In this document: piece by piece, positions 56,046 through 64,000 of the stretch
How positions within the stretch are numbered: position 1 is the stretch's first letter
How the letters are laid out: each line of letters begins with the position of its first letter
Origin: Anthostomella pinea
Lineage: Eukaryota; Ascomycota; Sordariomycetes; Xylariales; Xylariaceae
Assembly (NCBI GenBank): GCA_963556695.1
Contig: CAUWAG010000018.1
Location: forward strand, 5,332,001-5,396,000
DNA length: 64,000 nucleotides
Reading direction: 5' to 3'
The notes under the pieces: model-generated
Databases searched by the model: none
The model's input: the letters and a program-made list of their open reading frames with translations, nothing else
Told to the model about the DNA's origin: nothing
Translations under genes and position numbers: made by a program

Positions 56046-57315
56046 CTTCCCCATTGTATTTTGATCCGATCAAGACAGGTTCGAATCTTGCTGTACAATC
56101 TTGTATCAATTGATAAACTTGGAAGGCCATTATCCAGTCACAGGCTCCGTTCCATACAAACGAACACAATCTTGCTACGTCAGTGGTCGATAGAACAAGT
56201 TCCACGATAGGCCCAGGAGATCATTCGCGGCCAAAGCACTGGTATGTCCACCAGGTGGCTGTTTTTATGATACTGCAAGTTATGGGTTCGTTACCGGCCG
56301 GCTGCGTATTGGATCACGCACGACAGCAAACGACAGACTCGTGTACCTCGCCTCCTCTTACATGAGGCTGTCAAAGCTAGCAGCACTCTTCCTCGTACTA
56401 TTGCCACTGGACAAGGGGCAGGTCGTCGTTTTTTAAACTAAGTACAGTACACGTAACGCTTGGAAGCTTTGTGTCTCGGGGGTTTGCTCCTGTGATTTTC
56501 AACTGAAGCAACTAGGTGGTGAGGGAGACACGGTGGTCGCACACGTTCATAAACGGGAACAGGTCCAAGATCTGTCAGCGCTTGCTTTTGCATGGCTGTG
56601 ATCGTTAAGGGCATGCTAGTCAAACTCGAATGGCACTCCCTTTTTTTTTTTTGGCCGAGTAAGGCTTCCACGTCAATGTCCAATGTCAAGTCCAATGCAA
56701 CTTCGTATTCTTTCCCCTTGTAGGCCAGACTGTCTACGTGGGCAAGTCCGGTGTTGATATGGAGACGTCTCATCGCCCGTGGAAGCACGGAAACACACCT
56801 ACTACGGGAAACACGTCCAGGGTGTCCCGATTTGCCCATCCGGGACTCGTGACATGGCGACATGGCAGGACAGTGGCGGATAAGACTGCTGCCTAAGATG
56901 GAGGCGGAGCATATCTGGGACGTCACCTGTCACGGAAGCGAGCGGTGCAGAGCACCAAGTCGTAGCGAGTGGGACGAATGGTGTTCTTTCTGCCTTCTCG
57001 AAGTTCGGTCTCACATGCAGGGCTCAACAACTGCCCTGCCACGATCCACGAATGGGGCTTCGTTTTTGATCCTTCGGTTGTACGTCATTGCCTCCTCGCT
57101 CCGCCTCACTGCGGCTGCTCAGCCCAAAGGACTTGCATGTGGATTAACACCACTCTCAAGTCGACCAGTATATGTAAATCTCCCATGCTGCTCAACCTAA
57201 ACACAGACCGAAGTCCTAAGCGCTGTGAGAATCCGCAGATCATCTTTCAAGACATCCACAGGAAGGCACCTGTGCATCAAACTACCAAACATCGGCACCC
57301 TACAACAATAGGAAG
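56046..57315. other. intergenic, 1.3 kb, no gene seen
   Basis: Downstream of GGT and upstream of the small Gly-rich gene. Contains a T12-13 run near 56641. Frames of 112-162 codons exist on both strands around 56.4-57.3 kb, overlapping one another, without recognisable products. A GGTTCGAATC word at 56079 looks like a tRNA T-loop, but no flanking acceptor stem or anticodon arm could be folded. Confidence 0.4.
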
Positions 57316-57636
57316 ATGTGCTTTGGAATATGTGCACTGGCCCAGCATAAGGTACGTGTCTGAGCCTAGCTGACTCCCGGGAGTTGTCCGTATTGACCGG
57401 CTGACCGTCATCTCCAGTCACCAAGGCCTGCAGCTGGTTGGGGCCATCTTCACCCCCAACCCGCTGGACCCATCAACTACAACGAGACAGCGCGGAGAAA
57501 CCAAAGACGAAGCAGACGCGGTGGTTTTGCCGGGGCTGCCATCATTGGAGGTGACGGGGGTGGAGCAATTGACGGGGGTGGAGGAGGCAGTGGAGGAGGT
57601 GATGGAGGCGGAGGAGGTGGCGGAGGAGGCTGTTGA
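57316..57636 (+). CDS. Probable small Gly-rich protein, spliced, ends in Cys
   Basis: Two exons, 57316-57351 and 57418-57636, join in phase 0 to 84 residues. Exon 1 gives MCFGICALAQHK; the 66-nt intron has donor GTACGT, branch GGCTGACC and acceptor TCTCCAG. Exon 2 continues with Pro-rich sequence, then YNETARRNQRRSRRGGFAGA and a tail of mostly Gly with Asp and Ile (AIIGGDGGGAIDGGGG...), finishing in GGC-stop. A Met-Cys start and a glycine-rich tail ending in cysteine are features I recall from small fungal proteins of unknown function; the basic patch before the hydrophobic AGAAII may suggest membrane contact. A second frame through exon 2 is also open but strongly acidic. The gene is inferred from splice signals and composition only. 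Confidence 0.5.
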
Positions 57637-57857
57637 TGCCGAGCCGGACTGAGAAGAAACCCGGAGAACAAGTGGAGAAAGGACTGTCCACTTGATCGAG
57701 CAGTTGCCCGTACTGGCAGAATGGTTCTGCTCCTGAAATGGGACTTGAGGAGTACATTACATGAGAGATCAGCGCACCAGCCACAACAGTATCAAGCCCA
57801 AGCCACAGGCACACAGGCCTGGCGCGTCTGGTGTGGCTCGCCCTACCAGTGGCACAC

Positions 57858-59792
57858 ATGCACCGTACCAAAACTCTTCACATGCACCTTCGACTCATGA
57901 AAGTTTTGTCTTTAACAATGCGGTTCCACTCCATGAGTACACCGCGCAACTTGTCCACAGCCATCATACAGTCAACCAGAGCAACCAATCAAGCAAGAAT
58001 CCGCCTCACTCAAGTCCTGATCCGGAGGAACCACTCTCAGGTTCAAACCTCCCCAATTCAAGGAGCGCTATTATCGGCGCGGAAACCTCCTGAGGGCTCA
58101 TACATAGAGCGCACGTGGTCAGCCGAGAAGGGTTTCAACATGGAATCGCAGCCAAAGCCAAACCACGGCAAGAGGCCCTTCAAGCAGTCTCACCAGGGCG
58201 CCAAGAGGAGCCAGAAGAAAGCCCGAAAGAGAGAGCGGGATATGAAGAATGGGTCCGCCGAGGAAGTTCTCGGATTCGACGTACGAAGTCTGCTCGACTC
58301 ACTTAACCAGCCCGAGGAGCATGCCAGTGGCAATGGGGACGCTGCAAGCGCCGAGGAGACCTTGCCGGAGCAAGGGTCTGAGATCGAAGTTGATGTTGTC
58401 GAGCTCGCATCCACGGGGGACGCCTTGGCGTTGCAGAAGGGATCGAAACGCATATATGTGCTTCCATTCGCTGTTCCTGGTGACACTGTCAAGGTCAAGG
58501 TGTATCGCCACCTGAAGGAGGAGCAATACACCGTGGCCGATTTCATTTTCGTGGTCAAGCCGTCAGTTTTGCGGGATGACAGCCGAGTCGGTTGCAAGTA
58601 CTTCTCTACGTGCTCCGGATGCCAGTTCCAGATGTTGGATTATGCCGAACAGCTACACTTGAAGAAGAGAATCGTGGAGAAGGCTTTTAAGAACTTCTCC
58701 CAACTCCCACCGGAGCTCATTCCCACCATTCAAGATACGATAGGCAGCCCTCTGCAATACGGATACCGGACCAAGCTCACCCCTCATTTTGATGGACCTC
58801 AGGGCTGGCGCAAGAGCAAAGCACCTTTTGAGAAGCGGCCTGACATTGGATTTATGCCAAAAGGCAAACGCTCGACGATGGATATTGAGGACTGCCCGAT
58901 CGGAACCGACGCCGTTCGGATGGGTATGAAATCGGAGCGCGAAAGAATGGATGTCGAGTTTAACAAGTACTCTCGCGGCGCAACCATCCTCCTCCGTGAG
59001 AGCACTGCGCGGACTACTAAAGACGCTTCATCCTTGGCCGAACGAGAAACCCCACCCAATGCCGTCAGGGTTGAGACAGATGGCTTCGTCGACCTGAAGA
59101 CATGCGTGACAGACAACAACGCCACGTCAACCGAGTATGTTGGCGATTACGTCTTTCACAACCCAGCCGGTTCCTTCTTCCAGAACAACAACTCCATCCT
59201 CCCCGAATTCACCGACTACATCCGGCAACACATCCTTCCCACCTCGCCATCCACACCCATCAAGTACCTCATCGATGCATACTCGGGTTCCGGTCTCTTC
59301 ACCATCACCTTGTCCGCTCTCTTCCAAGGCAGCACGGGCATTGATATATCCGACAAGTCCATTGAGTTTGCCCGAAAGAATGCCCAAGCCAACAACCTGC
59401 CCGAGTCCCAAGCCAACTTCATTGCTGCCGATGCAGGAGAACTTTTCAAGAGCGTGATGTACAATGCCGACGAGACCGTCGTCGTTCTGGACCCGCCTCG
59501 CAAGGGTTGTGATGCCGACTTCTTGGGTCAGCTGCTGAGATTTGGGCCCAAGAGGGTTGTCTACGTTAGCTGTAACGTGCATACACAGGCCAGAGACATC
59601 GGCGTCCTGGTCAGAGGAGAGGCTGGGAATGCAGAAGGGAAGATTGATGGCCCGTCTGGCACGAGGTACGAGATGGAGAGTCTTCGAGGATTCGATTTCT
59701 TTCCGCAGACTGGACACGTCGAGGGCGTTGCCGTGCTGAATCGGGTTGAGGCCCCCGAAATCGGTGCCTCCGTAGAGAAGGTGGCCGAGTAG
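57858..59792 (+). CDS. trm2: tRNA (uracil-5-)-methyltransferase TRM2
   Basis: This single frame has 644 codons from the ATG at 57858. The first ~85 residues are rich in Arg, His, Ser and Thr with several Met (e.g. MRFHSMSTPRNLSTAI), which would suit mitochondrial import; a second likely start, MESQPKPNHGKRP, lies at 58140 and would give a nuclear/cytosolic form with a basic N-terminus (KRSQKKARKRERD). The TRAM-like domain (KGSKRIYVLPFAVPGDTVKV) is followed by four cysteines in CKYFSTCSGCQFQ, the family's Fe-S/metal motif. The methyltransferase core has DAYSGSGLFTI, NFIAADAGE, the DPPRKGCD motif, and catalytic Cys in VYVSCNVHT. TRM2 forms 5-methyluridine (T54) in tRNA. Length is as in other fungi. 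Confidence 0.93.
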   Translation: MHRTKTLHMHLRLMKVLSLTMRFHSMSTPRNLSTAIIQSTRATNQARIRLTQVLIRRNHSQVQTSPIQGALLSARKPPEGSYIERTWSAEKGFNMESQPKPNHGKRPFKQSHQGAKRSQKKARKRERDMKNGSAEEVLGFDVRSLLDSLNQPEEHASGNGDAASAEETLPEQGSEIEVDVVELASTGDALALQKGSKRIYVLPFAVPGDTVKVKVYRHLKEEQYTVADFIFVVKPSVLRDDSRVGCKYFSTCSGCQFQMLDYAEQLHLKKRIVEKAFKNFSQLPPELIPTIQDTIGSPLQYGYRTKLTPHFDGPQGWRKSKAPFEKRPDIGFMPKGKRSTMDIEDCPIGTDAVRMGMKSERERMDVEFNKYSRGATILLRESTARTTKDASSLAERETPPNAVRVETDGFVDLKTCVTDNNATSTEYVGDYVFHNPAGSFFQNNNSILPEFTDYIRQHILPTSPSTPIKYLIDAYSGSGLFTITLSALFQGSTGIDISDKSIEFARKNAQANNLPESQANFIAADAGELFKSVMYNADETVVVLDPPRKGCDADFLGQLLRFGPKRVVYVSCNVHTQARDIGVLVRGEAGNAEGKIDGPSGTRYEMESLRGFDFFPQTGHVEGVAVLNRVEAPEIGASVEKVAE

Positions 59793-60112
59793 GCTGACGA
59801 GATCGTGCATGCGTTCAGATACTGTAACTCATGCGTACTATATATGAAGGCCTGTTCTGTTGCTTTGTACACTGTAATCGTCTGTATTTAATGGCGACCT
59901 AACCGGGTAGCATATCTGGGAACGCTACCGGGGAATTCAGACTAGACTGAAATGGAGGGTGTGTGACGGGGAGAAGCTGCTCATAGAGCTTGTATAAAAG
60001 GGGTCCCAATAATGGGCTGAATGTTCCATTACCAAATACTTCATCTCGTGTTGTTGCCGCCTATAATGACCCTCAACCTTCCCAGACAAGAGGTTGGAGA
60101 AGTCACAAAATC
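59793..60112. other. convergent 3' intergenic region
   Basis: This 320-bp spacer lies between the TRM2 stop (+) and the CRO1 stop (-). AT-richer words (TATATATGAAGG, GTATTTAATGG near 59880) suggest polyadenylation regions. No gene. Confidence 0.45.
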
Positions 60113-62324
60113 CTACGTTTCCTCTTCGAGAAGGACCTTCAGTGCCTGTATAGTCACCTCTACAACCTCGGCCCTGCGGCTCTTTCTCGCACACTCCTTG
60201 AGCACTTCTACTCCATCATTCTCCCGCATTTCCTTGCGTGCCATCTTGCCAGCCTCGCCTTCACACGAGACCATGTTGAAAACGACAACGACGCCTCGGT
60301 GCCGCAAGTCCTCGGTTTCCTCGCTGCACATGCCGAGCACGACCTCCACTCCTCGCTTTCTCTTCACAATACCTTTCACGACAGCCTCGTACGCTGTCAA
60401 AGACGCCAGCCCACCTCCAGCGGCACTGCGTGTCCCTTCGTCCTCAGCGTCGGCAAGCGCTAAAAGAATATGCAGCCGATTGGCCGCCTGCGGAGTGTCG
60501 GCTGCATATAGTGCAATGCCCTCTACGCATTGTACCAGATTGCAGATCAGTTCCACGGCGGCTTTAGAGACCAGATGGTTGGATGATAGTAGTTGCTCCT
60601 CGATCTCCGGCCATGAAGTGCGGATGATCGTCGTTCGCGTGTCATCGTCTGTTGACGCGAGGTTGGTGAGAGCCATCAGGGCTTCGAAGGTCGGTAGCAG
60701 GTCGCGCGTGTCAGCGGCAGGATCTGGAGGCAGTATGGACGTCAGTGGGCGAATAGCAGTATTCTGCGGCCGGGCACGCGTGCCCCCAAAGACCAGGGCT
60801 GGGTTTGTGCTGATTAGTATGCGGGCAAGTGCCTGCGCTGCGCTGCGTTTCGCCTGCATTTCGGTGTCTGGCAATGCTGTCCATGCCGCAACCATCAGAT
60901 TAACAGCGCCTTGCTGGGCGAGCTGGCCCCTGAGGCTGGTAGTGACCGACAGAGCGAAGATAATGGATATGATGATCGAGAGGGATGCCACAGAGCCGTG
61001 CCTACTGTGCGTCACCAAGACCGGCACAATACCGGCGTCAAAGACTAGCTTACACCGTTGCGAGACGTGTTCGTTGTCGTTGAGCGGGTTGGTTGGCGCG
61101 AGCTTGCCGGCTGCGTTCGCATAAGCCTTGAGCTGGCTCATCTTCTTCTCCTCGTCCGTCTGGGCCGGTTGGTAGCGAGTAAGGTTCATGAAGATGCTCA
61201 GGGCGCCATACGTAAGAGGTGACTTTGCTGGAGCATCACCGAGAACCTTTACAAGAGTTTTCAAAAGCTGCTTGCTGTGGGCAACCTCTTCCTTAATCGC
61301 GGGTTGAATGGTAGCGTAAGCGAGACCTTCTACCGAATGTCGCTTGCCATTATCGGGATCTGTAAGCAGCATCGTGGTGAATTTCCTGGTAAGGTCCTCG
61401 ATGCTCGTGTTCGCCGCTTGGATCCTGTTGTCGGTGCCTTCTTTCGTCTGCGGTGTCGACGGTACTGCCTGAACCCACCTGGTCAGCCCTGCGCGTCACT
61501 GCGCCAAATCACTGCCACTGTAAATGTTCGAAAGCAGGCGGTGATGCGAGCGGAAGCTTCAAGGTGCCTACCCTCAGTTTTGCCAAGATGACCGCGGCCA
61601 GATGCTGGACTGCCTCGGAGTGTCTTCGCATTGCGATGGAACCCTGGGTGGCATGGAGGTCGGGGTCTGCTGAATGTATGGCCTTTGACAGCTCCTCGGG
61701 ATCCTGGTCGACGACCTCCTCCAGCCAATCACTGCAGTACTTCTGGATAGCCTCCCGACATTGCGAGTTCATAGACGCCGCATTCAGCATCTCCAAACAA
61801 GCCGTCTCGACCTTGCGGCTCTTCCACTTTCTCCTCATCAGGGAGTCGAGGCTAGGCAAGAAGCCCTCGCTCAGAAACATCTTGGCCGTCATGTCTGGAG
61901 CAACGGGGAAGATGGCGGCCGCCACACAGAAGGCGACGATGTAGTCATCGTATGTGCCCCTCTTGATGCGGTCGAAGAAGAAATTCCGGAGAGCGCTGGA
62001 TCCCCCGTCGCCAGCGGCCTTGAGGTAGGCCGAGGCGGTCAGAACGGCATGGCCTCGAACCATATCGGCCTGCCTCATGTCGAGATAACTCATAATGGTG
62101 TCGACACAAACGTCGTCAATGACGTTGCAGATGGAGCTGTCCTTGTTGGCGGTGGCAGCGTCGTCGTTCAGTAGCTTGGTCAGCCGATCGAAAGCTTGAC
62201 AGGTCTCATCGTCTTCCTGGCCGCCCTCCATGAGTCGAGCAAGAATGAGGCGAGCCTGATCTGTGCTGTCCAGCTTGGCCATCTCGGCCGGGTTCGAAGT
62301 GAGGTGAATGGGCTGCTCGTCCAT
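60113..62324 (-). CDS. cro1: UCS-domain myosin chaperone (CRO1/UNC-45/She4)
   Basis: Two exons (62324-61572 and 61468-60113) join in frame to 702 residues, starting MDEQPIHLTSNPAEMAKLD. The whole protein is an armadillo-like helical repeat: ARLILARLMEGGQEDDETCQAF, then DMRQADMVRGHAVLTASAYLK. The UCS region runs from about residue 300 to the end, with YGALSIFMNLTRYQP, ALARILISTNPALVF, RPLTSILPP, FEALMALTNLAS, VSKAAVELICNLVQC, and RRAEVVEVTIQALKVL near the stop. Fungal members lack the TPR domain of animal UNC-45, as here. They fold and stabilise type II and V myosin heads; Podospora CRO1 is needed for dikaryotic development. The intron of 103 nt has donor GTAGGC and acceptor TTCAG, set by the frame. 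Confidence 0.92.
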
Positions 62325-63273
62325 GACGGGCAAGTTGTTGGCGTCAAGGCGTGCGTATAGATGTATAAGGTACGTAGCTAGAATGAGACCACAGCTAGGC
62401 TGAGAGCCAAGGTGGTCCCTGAGGCAGTTGGGGCGCGGGGGACGACGTGTCTTGCTCGGGATGCTGTGCTAAACTGACACTCTAATAAGAGAGGTAGCGC
62501 GAGCTGGTTCTACACCTTGACGGGAGCGTAACGGAGACGCCAGAAAGCTGGCGACAAGCTGGCGGGATGCCACCTCAGTGAGCAATGTAGCGTGCCAGGG
62601 CTTGTCACGAGCTGTCAACTCCAATCACGGTGTCCTTCTGAACCCAAATAAAACAGTATTGTGCTGTGCTGGCTGATCGATATCAGATGGCGCTCTGAGA
62701 TGGTAGGCTGAGAGAAATCAATCGAAGCTGTAGAAGAGAAAAGTCAAATGGGAGTTGAAGCTATCATGACCTCCAGCTACCCCGCCAAAGAACCCCCCGG
62801 GCCACCTGCCAGAAGCACTGGACCGCTTGCCGAAAGCTGGCCTTACCGGTAGTGGAGTGGACAGCACAGCCCTGAGCAGGGACGCTGCAACCAATGACGT
62901 CGATCTCCCAAATTAGGTAGGTCTTTAGGTATGTATTTAGGTACCTACACTAGGCGACGCGCTCGCGTTCAAGGTCCACACCCGTCTTCCCGGTCAAGGT
63001 ATTGCAGTGGCAGGAGCTTCGTTCATGCCTCTTTACCCCGAACCAACAAATGCTTCATGACCATTGGGAGGCATTCCAACGTACTTATCCAAATCACTCG
63101 AGGCGATATTACCACCGGCCAATCGAGAATACCGAACAAAAAGCACCAAGCGACACGATACCCGAGACCGCCGAGCCTCCTTCCCTGGCTGCATGGGTGG
63201 ACGGATCGGTGTCTGTAGAGCATGATATCCTCCAACTCATGATACTGTCCAACAACGCGGCCCAGACAACACG
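62325..63273. promoter_or_regulatory. divergent promoter, CRO1 / TFB4
   Basis: This 949-bp spacer separates divergent starts. CCAAT boxes occur at 62621, 62891 and 63119. TAGGTACCTA lies at 62938-62947 as the end of a TAGGTAGG..TTAGGTATG..TTAGGTACCTA array starting near 62914. Short frames close to the TFB4 start have no recognisable product. Confidence 0.5.
62914..62947. repeat. TAGGTA-type repeat cluster with palindrome
   Basis: Three TAGGTA words within 34 bp, the last being the exact palindrome TAGGTACCTA. This lies in the CRO1/TFB4 divergent promoter, about 330 bp from the TFB4 start. Confidence 0.8.
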
Positions 63274-64000
63274 ATGAATCACATTGACGCATCAGAGCAC
63301 TACGACGAGAGTGCCTTCACCGGCCAAACACCCTCGCTTCTCACCATCATAATCGATACCAACCCTCGCGCCTGGGCCGCGCTCAACGACACTCTACCCA
63401 TATCCAAGGCCATCGCCAACATCCTGGTCTTCGTCAACGCCCATCTCGCCTTCGGCAACGATAACCAGGTCGCTGTACTTGCTGCCCACACCAACAGGGC
63501 CGTATGGCTCTATCCCAAGTCGCCCAACCCGGACAGCGTGGCTGGACCTGATAGCCAAGATGTCGAGATGACCGGCGTCGATGGTCGGCCGTCACACCCA
63601 GAGTTGGGCACCTCGGCCAACAAGTATCCCCAGTTCGCCCAGATCGAGACCTCTATCCTGACCTCACTGCGCTCGCTCATCGACAACACGACCACGTTCG
63701 ACCTGAAACCGACCACCCTCATATCTGGCGCCCTGACCATTGCCCTCTCCTACATCCACAAGACCTCACTCGCCTTTGAGCCGTCCAAGACCTCCAAGGA
63801 CCCGGCCAACCCGACCACAGCACCCTCTGCTACGCTCGCCGCTCCGACATTACATGCCCGCATCCTTGTACTGTCGGTCTCCGACTCCGAGCCGGCTCAG
63901 TACATCCCCACCATGAATGCAGTGTTCGCCGCCTCGCACGCCCGCATACATCTCGACACCATATCTCTCCACGGCATGCCAACCTTTTTGCAGCAGGCCG
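63274..64000 (+). CDS. tfb4: TFIIH subunit TFB4 (p34), 5' part
   Basis: The open frame from the ATG at 63274 runs to the window end without a stop (242 codons seen); the 3' part lies outside. It begins MNHIDASEHYDESAF, then TPSLLTIIIDTNPRAWAAL (the von Willebrand A-like start of TFB4), FVNAHLAFGNDNQVAVLAAH, a linker rich in Asp/Pro/Ser, and later RILVLSVSDSEPAQYIPTMNAVFAA plus HLDTISL. These blocks agree with Tfb4/p34, which pairs with Ssl1 in the TFIIH core used in transcription initiation and nucleotide-excision repair. The C-terminal zinc ribbon would be beyond the window. The upstream region is shared with CRO1. Confidence 0.92.
   Translation, partial: MNHIDASEHYDESAFTGQTPSLLTIIIDTNPRAWAALNDTLPISKAIANILVFVNAHLAFGNDNQVAVLAAHTNRAVWLYPKSPNPDSVAGPDSQDVEMTGVDGRPSHPELGTSANKYPQFAQIETSILTSLRSLIDNTTTFDLKPTTLISGALTIALSYIHKTSLAFEPSKTSKDPANPTTAPSATLAAPTLHARILVLSVSDSEPAQYIPTMNAVFAASHARIHLDTISLHGMPTFLQQA

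Noticed and set aside
56070..56100. GGTTCGAATC tRNA T-loop-like word
   Set aside because: The flanking bases do not form a T stem, and no acceptor or anticodon arm could be placed upstream.
57418..57654. Acidic alternative frame (HQGLQLVGAIF...) through the GGAGG tract
   Set aside because: It needs a different splice phase with no matching start exon; the Gly frame joins an ATG exon in phase with good splice sites. Kept as an alternative only.
1..64000. Transposons, secondary-metabolite cluster or RIP-mutated island
   Set aside because: No transposase, reverse transcriptase, terminal repeats, PKS/NRPS domains or long AT-rich RIP-like tract was recognised on either strand.

Overview
The window is nuclear DNA from a filamentous ascomycete, most likely a Sordariomycete. 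The genes are compact, with introns mostly of 50-110 nt that have fungal donor (GTRNGT), branch (CTRAC) and acceptor sites. The proteins include Pezizomycotina-typical families: a striatin of the PRO11 type, a UNC-45 protein of the CRO1 type, a DUF3433 membrane protein, an Ecp2-like secreted protein and a DLT1 homologue. No bacterial-type operon, rRNA, tRNA, CRISPR array or intact transposon was recognised. Most proteins of known family are housekeeping proteins. Exon coordinates were worked out by eye from splice signals and reading-frame continuity.

Layout. 0.9-10 kb: mitochondrial PPR-like protein (-), DUF866 zinc protein (+), SmF (+), PRMT5 (-), prefoldin 4 (+). 10.7-13.6 kb: a PDI-like ER protein with HDEL (-) head-to-head with a secreted prolyl 4-hydroxylase-like dioxygenase (+). 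14-19.7 kb: RFC subunit 3 (-), an unrecognised Cys-motif protein (-), histone H2A.Z (-). 21.4-22.0 kb: a small secreted protein (-), followed by about 6.8 kb without a supportable gene, which contains a 12-bp minisatellite. 28.9-36.4 kb: an RRM+R3H RNA-binding protein of the Pin4/Cip type (+), a DUF3433 multi-span protein (+) and an Ecp2/Hce2-like secreted protein (-). 38-48.7 kb: striatin (-), hotdog thioesterase (+), DLT1 (-), nucleoporin NDC1 (-), Pep12-type syntaxin (+). 49-56 kb: COX18/OXA2 insertase (-), ALG11 mannosyltransferase (+), gamma-glutamyltranspeptidase (+). 57.3-64 kb: a probable two-exon small Gly-rich protein (+), TRM2 tRNA methyltransferase (+), CRO1/UNC-45 (-) and the 5' part of TFB4 (+), cut by the window end.

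Functional links are loose. Several products serve the secretory and endomembrane system (PDI-like, P4H-like, ALG11, Pep12, GGT). Others serve chromatin, RNA and the nucleus (H2A.Z, SmF, PRMT5, RFC3, NDC1, TFB4). PRO11-type striatin and CRO1 are both known from fungal sexual development. Many pairs are divergent and share 0.3-1.5 kb promoters.

The points most worth following up are the PDI-like/P4H-like head-to-head pair in which the PDI-like thioredoxin domain has lost its CXXC; four exact copies of the 10-bp palindrome TAGGTACCTA, all in intergenic DNA; a GC-AG intron in striatin; and a hidden spliced gene at 57.3-57.6 kb.
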